53,243 bases of DNA from DATGLW01 sp035293965. GTDB taxonomy: Bacteria; Actinomycetota; Acidimicrobiia; Acidimicrobiales; RAAP-2. Every line of letters starts with the position of its first letter. Position 1 is the first letter of the stretch. The position numbers were made by a program, and so were the translations under genes. Below, piece after piece: positions 15,584 through 22,810 of the stretch. The DNA is taken from NCBI GenBank assembly GCA_035293965.1, contig DATGLW010000096.1, positions 1 through 53,243 on the forward strand, given 5' to 3'. The notes below the pieces were generated by a model. That model did not search any database and was not told the DNA's origin. It worked only from the letters and a program-made list of their open reading frames with translations.

Positions 15584-16366
15584 TCACGACTTGTGGATGG
15601 TCACCGACAGGATGCGCTGGGTCACCCTGGGGGGGACTCCGGAGGCGGACCCGTCGCGGTTGATGGCGTCGACCACCTTCATGCCCGAGGTGACGTGGCC
15701 GAAGAGGGTGTACTGGTCGGCGAGCTGGACACTGCGGCCCACCACCACGAACCACTGGCTGCCGCCGCTGTTCGGCGTGCCCGTGTTGGCCATGGCAACC
15801 GAGCCCCTCGGGTACTGGGGGCCGGCAGTCACCTTCGGGGGGAGCTCGTCAGGGATCGTGTACCCGGGGCCTCCCGTGCCGGTGCCGGTGGGGTCGCCGG
15901 TCTGGTCGACGAACCCCGGGATCACCCGGTGGAAGATCACGCAGCGGTAGAAGCCGTGGTCGGCGAGGAAGACGAAGTTGTTCACCGTCACCGGCGCGGA
16001 GGCCGCGTCGAGGGCGATCACGAAGGTGCCGGCCGTCGTGCGGACCGTGGCCGAGTACGAGGCGGCCCGGTCGATCGTCATCGGGGGCGCTGCCGCGTAG
16101 TGCTGCGTGTTGACCCTCGCCTTGGTCGAGGCGGGGCAGCCGGCGGCCACGGCGATCCTGTCGGCGGCCGCCTGGCGCGAGGCCGGCGATGAAGGGTTGC
16201 CTGACGAGCCCCGCGTCAGGAGGTAGACGGTCCCGATCACGAATGCCGCCACCACCGCGACGATCGTGCCGCTGCGCAGCAGGCGCCGCCGGCGTCGAGC
16301 CCTGGCCTGGGCCGCCAGCTTCGCCCGTCGGGCCGCCTTCTGGCGGGCTCGCTTCTCGCTCGGCAC
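15584..16366 (-). CDS. Membrane-anchored cyclophilin-type peptidyl-prolyl isomerase
   Basis: 260 residues. It has a very basic N-terminus, one transmembrane helix (about residues 33-51, TIVAVVAAFVIGTVYLL), a linker and an extracytoplasmic cyclophilin domain. Motifs include NNFVFLADHGFY, FHRVIPGFVDQTGDPTGTG, GSVAMANTG, GSQWFVVV and YTLFGHV. The usual SQFFI phenylalanine is Trp here. It probably helps proteins fold outside the membrane. The GTG start has no Shine-Dalgarno but lies 8 nt behind TAGGGT on the minus strand, so it is read as leaderless. It is divergent from lysC, with 51 bp between the two start codons. Confidence 0.9.
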   Translation of the reverse strand: MPSEKRARQKAARRAKLAAQARARRRRRLLRSGTIVAVVAAFVIGTVYLLTRGSSGNPSSPASRQAAADRIAVAAGCPASTKARVNTQHYAAAPPMTIDRAASYSATVRTTAGTFVIALDAASAPVTVNNFVFLADHGFYRCVIFHRVIPGFVDQTGDPTGTGTGGPGYTIPDELPPKVTAGPQYPRGSVAMANTGTPNSGGSQWFVVVGRSVQLADQYTLFGHVTSGMKVVDAINRDGSASGVPPRVTQRILSVTIHKS

Positions 16367-16374
16367 GGGTCGAC

Positions 16375-16380
16375 ACCCTA
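16375..16380 (-). promoter_or_regulatory. -10 element TAGGGT for the anchored cyclophilin
   Basis: Read on the minus strand, TAGGGT is 8 nt before the GTG at 16366. It is part of a compact divergent pair with the lysC -10 box. Confidence 0.5.
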
Positions 16381-16403
16381 TCGGCGGGCGCGGGAGGAGC
16401 GGG

Positions 16404-16409
16404 TAGCGT
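16404..16409 (+). promoter_or_regulatory. -10 element TAGCGT for lysC
   Basis: TAGCGT, then 8 nt, then GTG 16418. It sits only 23 bp from the opposing cyclophilin -10 box, so any -35 contacts of the two promoters would overlap. Confidence 0.5.
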
Positions 16410-16417
16410 CACTGCCC

Positions 16418-17629
16418 GTGAGCCTGGTCGTCCAGAAGTACGGAGGGACCTCCGTCGGCGACGCGGAGCGTATCCGCGCCGTGGCGGACCACGTCGCCCG
16501 CACCCGGCGCCAGGGGCACGACGTGGTGGTGGTGGTGAGCGCGATGGGGAAGACCACCGACGACCTGATCCGCTTGGCCGCCGAGGTCAGCCCGGTGCAG
16601 CCGGCCCGCGAGTACGACATGCTCGTCAGCTCGGGGGAGCGGATCTCGATGTCGCTGCTCTGCATGGCCCTGGCCGGCCTCGGCATCGACGCCGTGTCGT
16701 TCACCGGCAGCCAGGCGGGGATCATCACTGACACGGACCACACGCGGGCCCGGATCATCGAGATCCGCGGTGACCGCCTCCGCCAGGCACTCGACGAGGG
16801 GAAGGTCGCCGTGGTGGCAGGGTTCCAGGGCGTGTCCACCGAGCGCGACGTCACGACCCTCGGGCGGGGCGGCTCGGACACCACCGCGGTGGCCCTTGCG
16901 GCGGTGCTGAAGGCCGAGGCCTGCGAGATCTACACCGACGTGACGGGCGTGTTCAGCGCCGATCCGAGGGTCGTCCCCACCGCCCGGCGCCTGCCGAGGA
17001 TCAGCTTCGAGGAGATGCTCGAGATCGCGGCCACCGGCGGGCGGGTGCTGCAGCTACGCAGCGTGGAGTTCGCCCGGAACCACCACGTGCCCCTGCACGT
17101 CCGGAGCAGTTTCACCTGGGAGCCGGGCACCTGGGTCGTCGAGGAGGAGCCGTCCATGGAGCAGGCAGTCGTGACCGCGGTCACCCACGACACGTCGGAG
17201 GCCAAGGTGACCGTCGCTGGCGTGCCGGACCGGCCGGGCATCGCCGCCAGGCTGTTCCGCGCCCTCGCGGACCGGTCGGTGAACGTTGACATGATCGTCC
17301 AGAACACGTCGCTCGGGGGGGCCACGGACATCTCCTTCACCGTCCCCAAGCTCGACCTCGAGACCTCGGTCGAGGTGTGCAGGGCGCTGCGACCCGAGCT
17401 CGGCGCGGCGGACGTCACCTCCGACGACTCGGTGTCGAGGGTGTCGCTCGTCGGGGCAGGCATGAAGTCGCACCCGGGCGTCACCGCCACGATGTTCGAG
17501 ACCCTGGCCGCCGAGGGGATCAACATCGACATGATCTCGACCTCCACCATCCGCATCTCGTGCATGGTCCGCACCGACCAGGTCGAGCTGGCAGTGCGCC
17601 GCCTCCACGAGGCGTTCGAGCTGGCCTGA
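16418..17629 (+). CDS. lysC: Aspartate kinase, with probable internal start for the beta subunit
   Basis: A 403-residue aspartokinase, the first enzyme of the Lys/Thr/Met/diaminopimelate pathway. The kinase domain has KYGGTSVGD at residues 7-15, VVVSAMGKTTDDL, SSGERIS and GRGGSDTTAVALAA. Two regulatory ACT domains fill the C-terminal third (VAGVPDRPGIAARLF and GAGMKSHPGVTATMF). In related actinobacteria the C-terminal part is also made separately as a beta subunit. Here ATG 17156, preceded by GAGGAGGAG, would give a 157-residue beta chain (17156-17629). The GTG start sits 8 nt behind a TAGCGT box. asd follows downstream. Confidence 0.95.
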   Translation: MSLVVQKYGGTSVGDAERIRAVADHVARTRRQGHDVVVVVSAMGKTTDDLIRLAAEVSPVQPAREYDMLVSSGERISMSLLCMALAGLGIDAVSFTGSQAGIITDTDHTRARIIEIRGDRLRQALDEGKVAVVAGFQGVSTERDVTTLGRGGSDTTAVALAAVLKAEACEIYTDVTGVFSADPRVVPTARRLPRISFEEMLEIAATGGRVLQLRSVEFARNHHVPLHVRSSFTWEPGTWVVEEEPSMEQAVVTAVTHDTSEAKVTVAGVPDRPGIAARLFRALADRSVNVDMIVQNTSLGGATDISFTVPKLDLETSVEVCRALRPELGAADVTSDDSVSRVSLVGAGMKSHPGVTATMFETLAAEGINIDMISTSTIRISCMVRTDQVELAVRRLHEAFELA

Positions 17630-17654
17630 GCCCGCGGCGCCACGCACGCGGTCC

Positions 17655-17753
17655 GTTGGGCCGCCGGTACAGCGCGTCGTGGGCCCCGTTGGGGCGCCGG
17701 TACAGCGCGTCGTGGGCCCCGTTGGGCCGCCGGTACAGCGCGTCGTGGGCCCC
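17655..17753. repeat. 33-bp tandem repeat, three copies, between lysC and asd
   Basis: Three consecutive near-identical 33-bp units at 17655, 17688 and 17721, with the first 8 nt of a fourth at 17754. Each has GTTGGG at one end and GTGGGCCCC at the other, with GGTACAGCGCGTCGT in the core. GGGCC and GGCCC within a unit can pair. There are no spacers, so it is not a CRISPR. The array fills about half of the 188-bp gap. Confidence 0.95.
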
Positions 17754-17805
17754 GTTGGGCCGGGCAGCGGGCTGCGTGCGCGGCGGCCGCCTCCGGCCGA
17801 TGTCC

Positions 17806-17811
17806 TAGGCT
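17806..17811 (+). promoter_or_regulatory. -10 element TAGGCT for leaderless asd
   Basis: TAGGCT, then 6 nt, then ATG 17818. There is no Shine-Dalgarno. asd therefore seems to have its own promoter, separate from lysC, beyond the repeat array. Confidence 0.5.
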
Positions 17812-17817
17812 CTCGTC

Positions 17818-18861
17818 ATGCGAGTCGGCGTGGTGGGCGCGACCGGGCAGGTCGGCGCGGTCATCCGAGCCCTCTTGCTCGAACGCCGCTTCCCGGTCGA
17901 GGACATCCGGTTCTTCGCCTCACCTCGCTCGGCGGGCACCAAGCTCGAGTGGGGCGGGCGCCAGGTGACGGTGGAGGACGCGTGGGAGGCCGACTTCTCG
18001 GGCCTCGACGTGGCGCTGTGCTCGGCGGGCGCGGCGTCGTCGCGGGTGCTGTCGCCCCGGATCGCCGAAGCCGGCGCCGTCGTGATCGACAATTCCTCCG
18101 CCTGGCGGATGGACCCCGACGTGCCCCTCGTCGTGCCAGAGGTGAACGGCCATGTACTGGCGTCGATCCCGAAGGGGATCGTTGCCAACCCGAATTGCAC
18201 CACCATGATCCCGATGCTCGCGCTGAAGCCCCTCCACGACGAGGCCGGGCTGCGCCGCCTGGTGGTCGCCACCTACCAGGCGGTGTCGGGCGCCGGGCTC
18301 TCGGGAGTCTCCGAGCTGGCAGAGCAGCTTTCTCGGACCGGTGATCGTGCGGCCTCGCTCGCCTTCGACGGCCGGGCCCTCGACTTCCCGGCGCCCACCA
18401 CGTTCGCGGCGCCCGTGGCCCATAACGTCGTGCCGCTGGCCGGCGACCCGGCTGGCGACGGATCCGGGGAGACCGTGGAAGAGCAGAAGTTCCGCAACGA
18501 GTCGAGGAAGATCCTCGGTCTGCCCGGCCTGCGCGTGGTGTGCACCTGCGTGCGGGTACCGGTGTTCACCGGGCACTCTGCTGCCATCGTGGCCGAGCTG
18601 GAGCGGCCCTTGCCGGTGGAGCGGGCCCGCGAGGTCCTGGCCACAGCGCCCGGGGTCCGTTTGAGCGACCTGCCCACGCCGCTCGAGGCGGCGGGAACGG
18701 ACCTTTCCCTCGTCGGCCGCATCCGCGCCGACCCGACGGTGCGCAACGGGCTCGCCTTCTTCGTTGTGGGCGACAATCTTCGCAAGGGTGCTGCCCTCAA
18801 CGCCGTCCAGATCGCCGAGGCGTTGCTCGAGCCCCGCCCGCTGACGCCCGCCGCCCGCTGA
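17818..18861 (+). CDS. asd: Aspartate-semialdehyde dehydrogenase
   Basis: 347 residues. It reduces aspartyl phosphate, made by LysC, to aspartate semialdehyde. The NADP-binding GATGQVG is at residues 8-14. DNSSAWRMDPDVPLVVPEVN, the catalytic cysteine in NPNCTT, YQAVSGAGLSG and the catalytic histidine in FTGHSAA are all present. Length and motifs match the family. After the stop the sequence carries a short CCCGCCGC run that continues the coding register of the last codons, then a gap to convergent phoU. The gene lies behind lysC, as in many actinobacteria, but with a separate promoter-like element. Confidence 0.96.
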   Translation: MRVGVVGATGQVGAVIRALLLERRFPVEDIRFFASPRSAGTKLEWGGRQVTVEDAWEADFSGLDVALCSAGAASSRVLSPRIAEAGAVVIDNSSAWRMDPDVPLVVPEVNGHVLASIPKGIVANPNCTTMIPMLALKPLHDEAGLRRLVVATYQAVSGAGLSGVSELAEQLSRTGDRAASLAFDGRALDFPAPTTFAAPVAHNVVPLAGDPAGDGSGETVEEQKFRNESRKILGLPGLRVVCTCVRVPVFTGHSAAIVAELERPLPVERAREVLATAPGVRLSDLPTPLEAAGTDLSLVGRIRADPTVRNGLAFFVVGDNLRKGAALNAVQIAEALLEPRPLTPAAR

Positions 18862-18919
18862 CGCCCGCCGCCCGCCCGCTGAGCCGAGCTGGCGAGCCCA
18901 ACCGGGGCCCAGGCCGTGC

Positions 18920-19732
18920 TCAGTCTGGGCCTGGTACTCCCGGCTCCGGGTGGGCTGTGCCGGCCAGCGCCGCCAGGCGGCGGGCCAGGTTGACGGCGTG
19001 GTCGCCGAAGCGCTCGTAGAAGCGGGCGACCATCGCCAGCTCGATGGCCACGGGCAGGGGCATCGTCCCGGCCACCAGCTCGGCGGTCAGGGTCACGTGG
19101 AGGTCGTCGAGCTCGTCGTCGAGGTCGTCGACGTGCGAGGCGCCTGCTGGAGCCCGCTCTGCGAACGCGTCGGCAGTGCTTGCCCAGATGGTGGTCGCCA
19201 CCTCGCCCATCCGCTCGACGAGGCCCCGGCTACGCGCGGACATCTCCGTGCCGAGGCCGCGGGCAGCGCGCCGGGCGATGTGCTCGGCCAGGTCGCCGCT
19301 GCGCTCGAGGTCGGGCAGCATGCGCAGGACGGCCACGAGCTCGCGCCGCTCTTCGGGTGGTGTGCTGCCCGAGACGAGCCGGTGCTGGGCGATCTCTGCG
19401 ACGTCCCTCGTGAGGCGGTCGATCGTCTCGTCGTTCTGGACCAGCTGTTTGGCCACCTCGCGATCCCCGGCGAGCAGCGCGTGGGTGGCGCCGGCGATGG
19501 CTTCGCCGACCAGGGCGAACACCTGGACCACGACCCGGTCGATCTCGGCCATGGCATCGGCGAGGGCGCCTGCAGGGCGTGCCTCCGTCTGCCCGCGGCG
19601 GCTGTCCTCGCCCGCTCCGGGTGCAGCCGGCGGGCCGTCCGGGGCGACCGGTGGGCCGTTCGCGGGCGGCGCAACGCCCGGCTGCCCATTCGCGCCCGGC
19701 CGGCGCCGGCCCCGCTCCGAGCGGAACAGCAT
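18920..19732 (-). CDS. phoU: PhoU-family phosphate signalling/transport regulator
   Basis: 270 residues. A low-complexity Pro/Gly-rich N-terminal extension of about 60 residues precedes a two-repeat helical PhoU domain. The metal-site-like E(D)xxxD motifs appear as LPDLERSGDLAEHIA and ARFYERFGDHAVNLARR. PhoU restrains the PhoR/PhoB response when phosphate is plentiful, through PstSCAB. No pst or phoR genes are in the window, so it stands alone. The ATG at 19732 lies 6 nt behind TACCGT on the minus strand, which fixes the start and argues for a leaderless transcript. In-frame positions further upstream read through the divergent rmuC region and are not favoured. Confidence 0.88.
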   Translation of the reverse strand: MLFRSERGRRRPGANGQPGVAPPANGPPVAPDGPPAAPGAGEDSRRGQTEARPAGALADAMAEIDRVVVQVFALVGEAIAGATHALLAGDREVAKQLVQNDETIDRLTRDVAEIAQHRLVSGSTPPEERRELVAVLRMLPDLERSGDLAEHIARRAARGLGTEMSARSRGLVERMGEVATTIWASTADAFAERAPAGASHVDDLDDELDDLHVTLTAELVAGTMPLPVAIELAMVARFYERFGDHAVNLARRLAALAGTAHPEPGVPGPD

Positions 19733-19738
19733 GAGGCC

Positions 19739-19744
19739 ACGGTA
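19739..19744 (-). promoter_or_regulatory. -10 element TACCGT for phoU
   Basis: On the minus strand TACCGT lies 6 nt before the ATG at 19732. No -35 is recognised. Confidence 0.4.
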
Positions 19745-19891
19745 TCGGGTGGCAGCGCCGGCCGGTGGGCGACCGGGGCCGTCCCTGGGGCGGTACGGCG
19801 GCGGGCGACTCGGTACCGGCACGCTCGCCGAGGCTGACCTGCGCGGCGGCGGCCGCCCCGAGCGGTCCCCGGCCGGTGAGCACCCTGTCGG

Positions 19892-19897
19892 TACTGT
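19892..19897 (+). promoter_or_regulatory. -10 element TACTGT for rmuC
   Basis: TACTGT, then 8 nt, then ATG 19906. There is no Shine-Dalgarno. Confidence 0.5.
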
Positions 19898-19905
19898 GAG
19901 CCCCC

Positions 19906-21378
19906 ATGAGCGCGGACCTGGCGATGGGCCTGGTCGCCGGGGCGGCAGCCGGGCTGGCCACCGGTCTCTTGCTGTGCGCTCGGCGACTGGCCAGGGCGGC
20001 GGCAGCCGCCCGGAGCGCCGAAGAGCGCCTGGCCGATGCTCGCGCCAGCGAGGCACGGCTGGCCGACCTCCTGGAGCGGTCGGCCGCCGATCTGACCGAC
20101 ACCAGGGTGGAGCTGGCCAGGGTCACGGCCGAGCTCGAGCACACCAGGCGCGAAGCCCAGGCGCGGGCCGACGCCTGGGAGGCGGATCGCGAACGGCTGT
20201 CGGGGGAGTTCGCCCAGCTGTCGGCCAGGGCACTGCAGCAGAACAACGAGCAGTTCCTCGCCTTGGCGGCGTCTCGCCTCGATCAGGCCCAGGCGGTGGC
20301 GCGCGAGGAGCTGGCGCAGCGCGAGCGCGCCATCGCCCAGCTGCTCCGGCCTCTGGGCGACACGCTCGCCCGGTACGAGGAAGGGATCCGCCAGCTCGAG
20401 CTGGACCGCAAGGCGGCCTACGCCGGCCTCACCGAGCAGGTCCGCCACATCAGCGCTTCCCACGAGCAGCTCCAGCGCGAGACGCGCAACCTCGTCACGG
20501 CCCTGCGCTCGCCTCAGACCCGCGGGCGATGGGGCGAGGTCCAGCTCAGGCGGGTGGTCGAGATGGCGGGCATGGTGCCGCACTGCGACTTCGAAGAGCA
20601 GGTGTCGACGGAGGGCCCCGACGGACGCCTGCGCCCGGACCTGGTGGTACGCCTGCCAGGAGGGGCGCAGGTCGTGGTCGACGCCAAGGTCCCGCTGGAC
20701 GCCTTCCTCCGTGCCGCGGAGGCCGACGACGACGACGTGCGCAGGGCCCACCTCGTCTCCCACGCCCGGCAGCTGCGGGCCCACGTCGACCAGCTGGCGA
20801 AGAAGCAGTACTGGGGCCAGTTCGACCCGTCGCCGGAGTTCGTGGTGGCGTTCGTGCCCGGCGACCCCCTGCTCGCCGCCGGCTTCGAGCATGACCCTGC
20901 GCTGGTCGAGCACGCCCTGGCCAACCGGGTTCTCCTGGCCACGCCGACCACGCTGATCGCCCTGCTCCGGACCGTCGCCTACGGCTGGCAGCAGGATGCG
21001 CTAGCACACAACGCGCGCCTGGTCCAGCGCCTCGGCACCGAGCTCCACGAGCGGCTCCGGATCCTCGGGGGCCACCTCGGCAAGCTGCATCGGAGCCTCA
21101 GCTCGGCGGTGGAGGCCTTCAACGACACGGTGGGCTCCCTCGAGTCGCGGGTGCTCGTCACCGCCCGGCGCTTCGTCGAGCTCGGCGTGGTGGGCGAGGC
21201 GTCGGAGCTGCCCGAGCTCAAGCCGGTGCTCGCGACCCCCCGGCGACCGCAGGCGCCAGAGCTGGACCCCTCCGGGGATCCCCCGGCGGGCCAGGGGGCA
21301 CCCCTGCCGGCGGAGCCCCCCGCAGCTTCACCGCTTGTTCACACATTGCCAGGCCATTTTGGGGGACGACTCAGCTGA
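19906..21378 (+). CDS. rmuC: DNA recombination protein RmuC
   Basis: 490 residues. It begins with an N-terminal membrane helix (about residues 5-25, GLVAGAAAGLATGLLLC). A long alanine/glutamate-rich coiled coil follows (about 30-190). The RmuC nuclease-like core then carries SPQTRGRWGEVQLRRVVEMAGM, DGRLRPDLVVRLPGG, VVVDAKVPLDAF and LLATPTTLIALLRTVAYGWQQ. RmuC limits inversions between short inverted repeats. The last roughly 55 residues are Pro-rich and variable. The gene's 3' end runs into an unusually AT-rich stretch that precedes the next gene. It is divergent from phoU. Confidence 0.93.
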   Translation: MSADLAMGLVAGAAAGLATGLLLCARRLARAAAAARSAEERLADARASEARLADLLERSAADLTDTRVELARVTAELEHTRREAQARADAWEADRERLSGEFAQLSARALQQNNEQFLALAASRLDQAQAVAREELAQRERAIAQLLRPLGDTLARYEEGIRQLELDRKAAYAGLTEQVRHISASHEQLQRETRNLVTALRSPQTRGRWGEVQLRRVVEMAGMVPHCDFEEQVSTEGPDGRLRPDLVVRLPGGAQVVVDAKVPLDAFLRAAEADDDDVRRAHLVSHARQLRAHVDQLAKKQYWGQFDPSPEFVVAFVPGDPLLAAGFEHDPALVEHALANRVLLATPTTLIALLRTVAYGWQQDALAHNARLVQRLGTELHERLRILGGHLGKLHRSLSSAVEAFNDTVGSLESRVLVTARRFVELGVVGEASELPELKPVLATPRRPQAPELDPSGDPPAGQGAPLPAEPPAASPLVHTLPGHFGGRLS

Positions 21379-21411
21379 ATCTCAGCTTCGTCGGGCATTC
21401 TTGATTGCAAT

Positions 21412-21423
21412 CAGGTTGCGTCG
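21412..21423. promoter_or_regulatory. Perfect 12-bp palindrome TGATTGCAATCA upstream of sqdB
   Basis: A perfect inverted repeat in a stretch (about 21335-21425) much richer in A and T than its surroundings. It lies 80 bp before the sqdB start and looks like a regulator binding site. The regulator is unknown. Confidence 0.45.
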
Positions 21424-21503
21424 CCGGCTCCGCCCCGGCGAGCCCATCCGGGGCACGTCGGCGCGCCCGGCCGGTCACGCCGACGACGAGAAGGAGGCAG
21501 GGT

Positions 21504-22739
21504 GTGAGGGTCCTGGTCTTGGGGGGGGACGGCTACCTCGGCTGGCCAACGGCGTTGCACTTCTCGCGACGGGGGCACGAGGTCGGGGTTGTCGACAACT
21601 TCGCCCGCCGTGGCTACGACAACGAGATGGGGGTGGAGAGCCTGGTCCCCATTCGCCAGCTCCACCACCGGATCCGGGTGTGGGAGGAGGTGTCGGGCCT
21701 CTCGGTGATCCCCTTCGTCGGGGACCTCACCGACGCTCCGTTCGTGGACCGGGTGTTGCGGGAGTTCCGCCCCGAGGTGGTCGTGCACTTCGCCGAGCAG
21801 CGGTCGGCGCCCTACTCCATGATCGACCAGCGGCACGCGGTGTACACGCAGGTGAACAACGTCGTCGGCACCCTGAACCTGCTCTATGCCATCGCCGAGG
21901 TCGATCCCTCCATCCACCTCGTGAAGCTCGGCACGATGGGCGAGTACGGCACGCCCAACATCGACATCGAAGAGGGGTTCATCGAGATCACCCACCGAGG
22001 GCGGACCGACGTCCTGCCGTACCCCAAGCAACCGGGCTCCTTCTACCACCTCTCGAAGGTCCACGACAGCCACAACATCATGTTCGCCTGCCGCATCTGG
22101 GGGCTGCGGTCCACCGACCTCAACCAGGGGGTCGTCTACGGGCACGAGACCGAAGAGACCGTTCTGCACCCGGATCTCGCCACCCGCTTCGACTACGACG
22201 GCGTGTTCGGCACCGTCCTCAACCGGTTCTGCGTGCAGGCCGTGGTCGGCCATCCCCTCACCGTGTACGGCAGGGGCGGCCAGACCCGCGGCATGCTCGA
22301 CATCCGCGACACCCTGGCCTGCGTGGAGCTGGCGGCCCTCAACCCGCCGGCGCAGGGGGAGTACCGGGTCTTCAACCAGTTCACGGAGTCCTTCTCCGTG
22401 CGCGAGCTTGCCGGCATGGTGGCCGAGGCGTACCCGGGGCGCGTCGAGGTGGCGACCATCGACGACAACCCGAGGGTCGAAAAGGAAGAGCACTACTACC
22501 GGGCCGCGCACACCAAGCTCCTCGACCTCGGGCTCGTGCCCCATCTCCTGTCCAAGGCGACCCTGAGGTCCCTGCTGTCGGTCGTCGACGCCCACCGTGA
22601 CCGGGTCGACCTCGCCGCCATCCAGCCGACGGTGAACTGGCGCAGCACGGCCAGCGGCCTCCCGACGGCGCGCACCCTCTCCGCCGCGACCGATCACGGT
22701 GCGAGCGGTGGCGGCCGGCCGTCGTTCGGCGGGGCCTGA
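21504..22739 (+). CDS. sqdB: UDP-sulfoquinovose synthase (SQD1/SqdB-type extended SDR enzyme)
   Basis: 411 residues. An NAD-binding GGDGYLGWPTALH is at residues 7-19, followed by DNFARRGYDNEMGVESL. The catalytic residues line up with those reported for plant SQD1 (Thr145, Tyr182, Lys186): Thr144 in LGTMGEYGTPN, and Tyr181 and Lys185 in FYHLSKVHDSHN. TDLNQGVVYGHETEE and the extended C-terminal domain are also SQD1-like. The enzyme makes UDP-sulfoquinovose from UDP-glucose and sulfite, for sulfolipid or sulfonated glycans. The GTG start follows AAGGAGG by 6-7 nt. No sulfolipid glycosyltransferase (SqdX/SqdD) is adjacent, so the final product is open. Confidence 0.88.
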   Translation: MRVLVLGGDGYLGWPTALHFSRRGHEVGVVDNFARRGYDNEMGVESLVPIRQLHHRIRVWEEVSGLSVIPFVGDLTDAPFVDRVLREFRPEVVVHFAEQRSAPYSMIDQRHAVYTQVNNVVGTLNLLYAIAEVDPSIHLVKLGTMGEYGTPNIDIEEGFIEITHRGRTDVLPYPKQPGSFYHLSKVHDSHNIMFACRIWGLRSTDLNQGVVYGHETEETVLHPDLATRFDYDGVFGTVLNRFCVQAVVGHPLTVYGRGGQTRGMLDIRDTLACVELAALNPPAQGEYRVFNQFTESFSVRELAGMVAEAYPGRVEVATIDDNPRVEKEEHYYRAAHTKLLDLGLVPHLLSKATLRSLLSVVDAHRDRVDLAAIQPTVNWRSTASGLPTARTLSAATDHGASGGGRPSFGGA

Positions 22740-22795
22740 TCGGCCGGCTTTTCTGCCCTCCTTGGCGCGAGTCCGCTGGCGGCGGCCGGCGGCGG

Positions 22796-22801
22796 TAGGG
22801 T
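22796..22801 (+). promoter_or_regulatory. -10 element TAGGGT for the gene at 22811
   Basis: TAGGGT, then 9 nt, then ATG 22811. There is no Shine-Dalgarno. Confidence 0.4.
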
Positions 22802-22810
22802 CGGGCGACG

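Noticed and set aside
17655..17753. Regular 33-bp repeats considered as a CRISPR array
   Set aside because: Repeats are directly joined with no unique spacers, and no cas genes are present.
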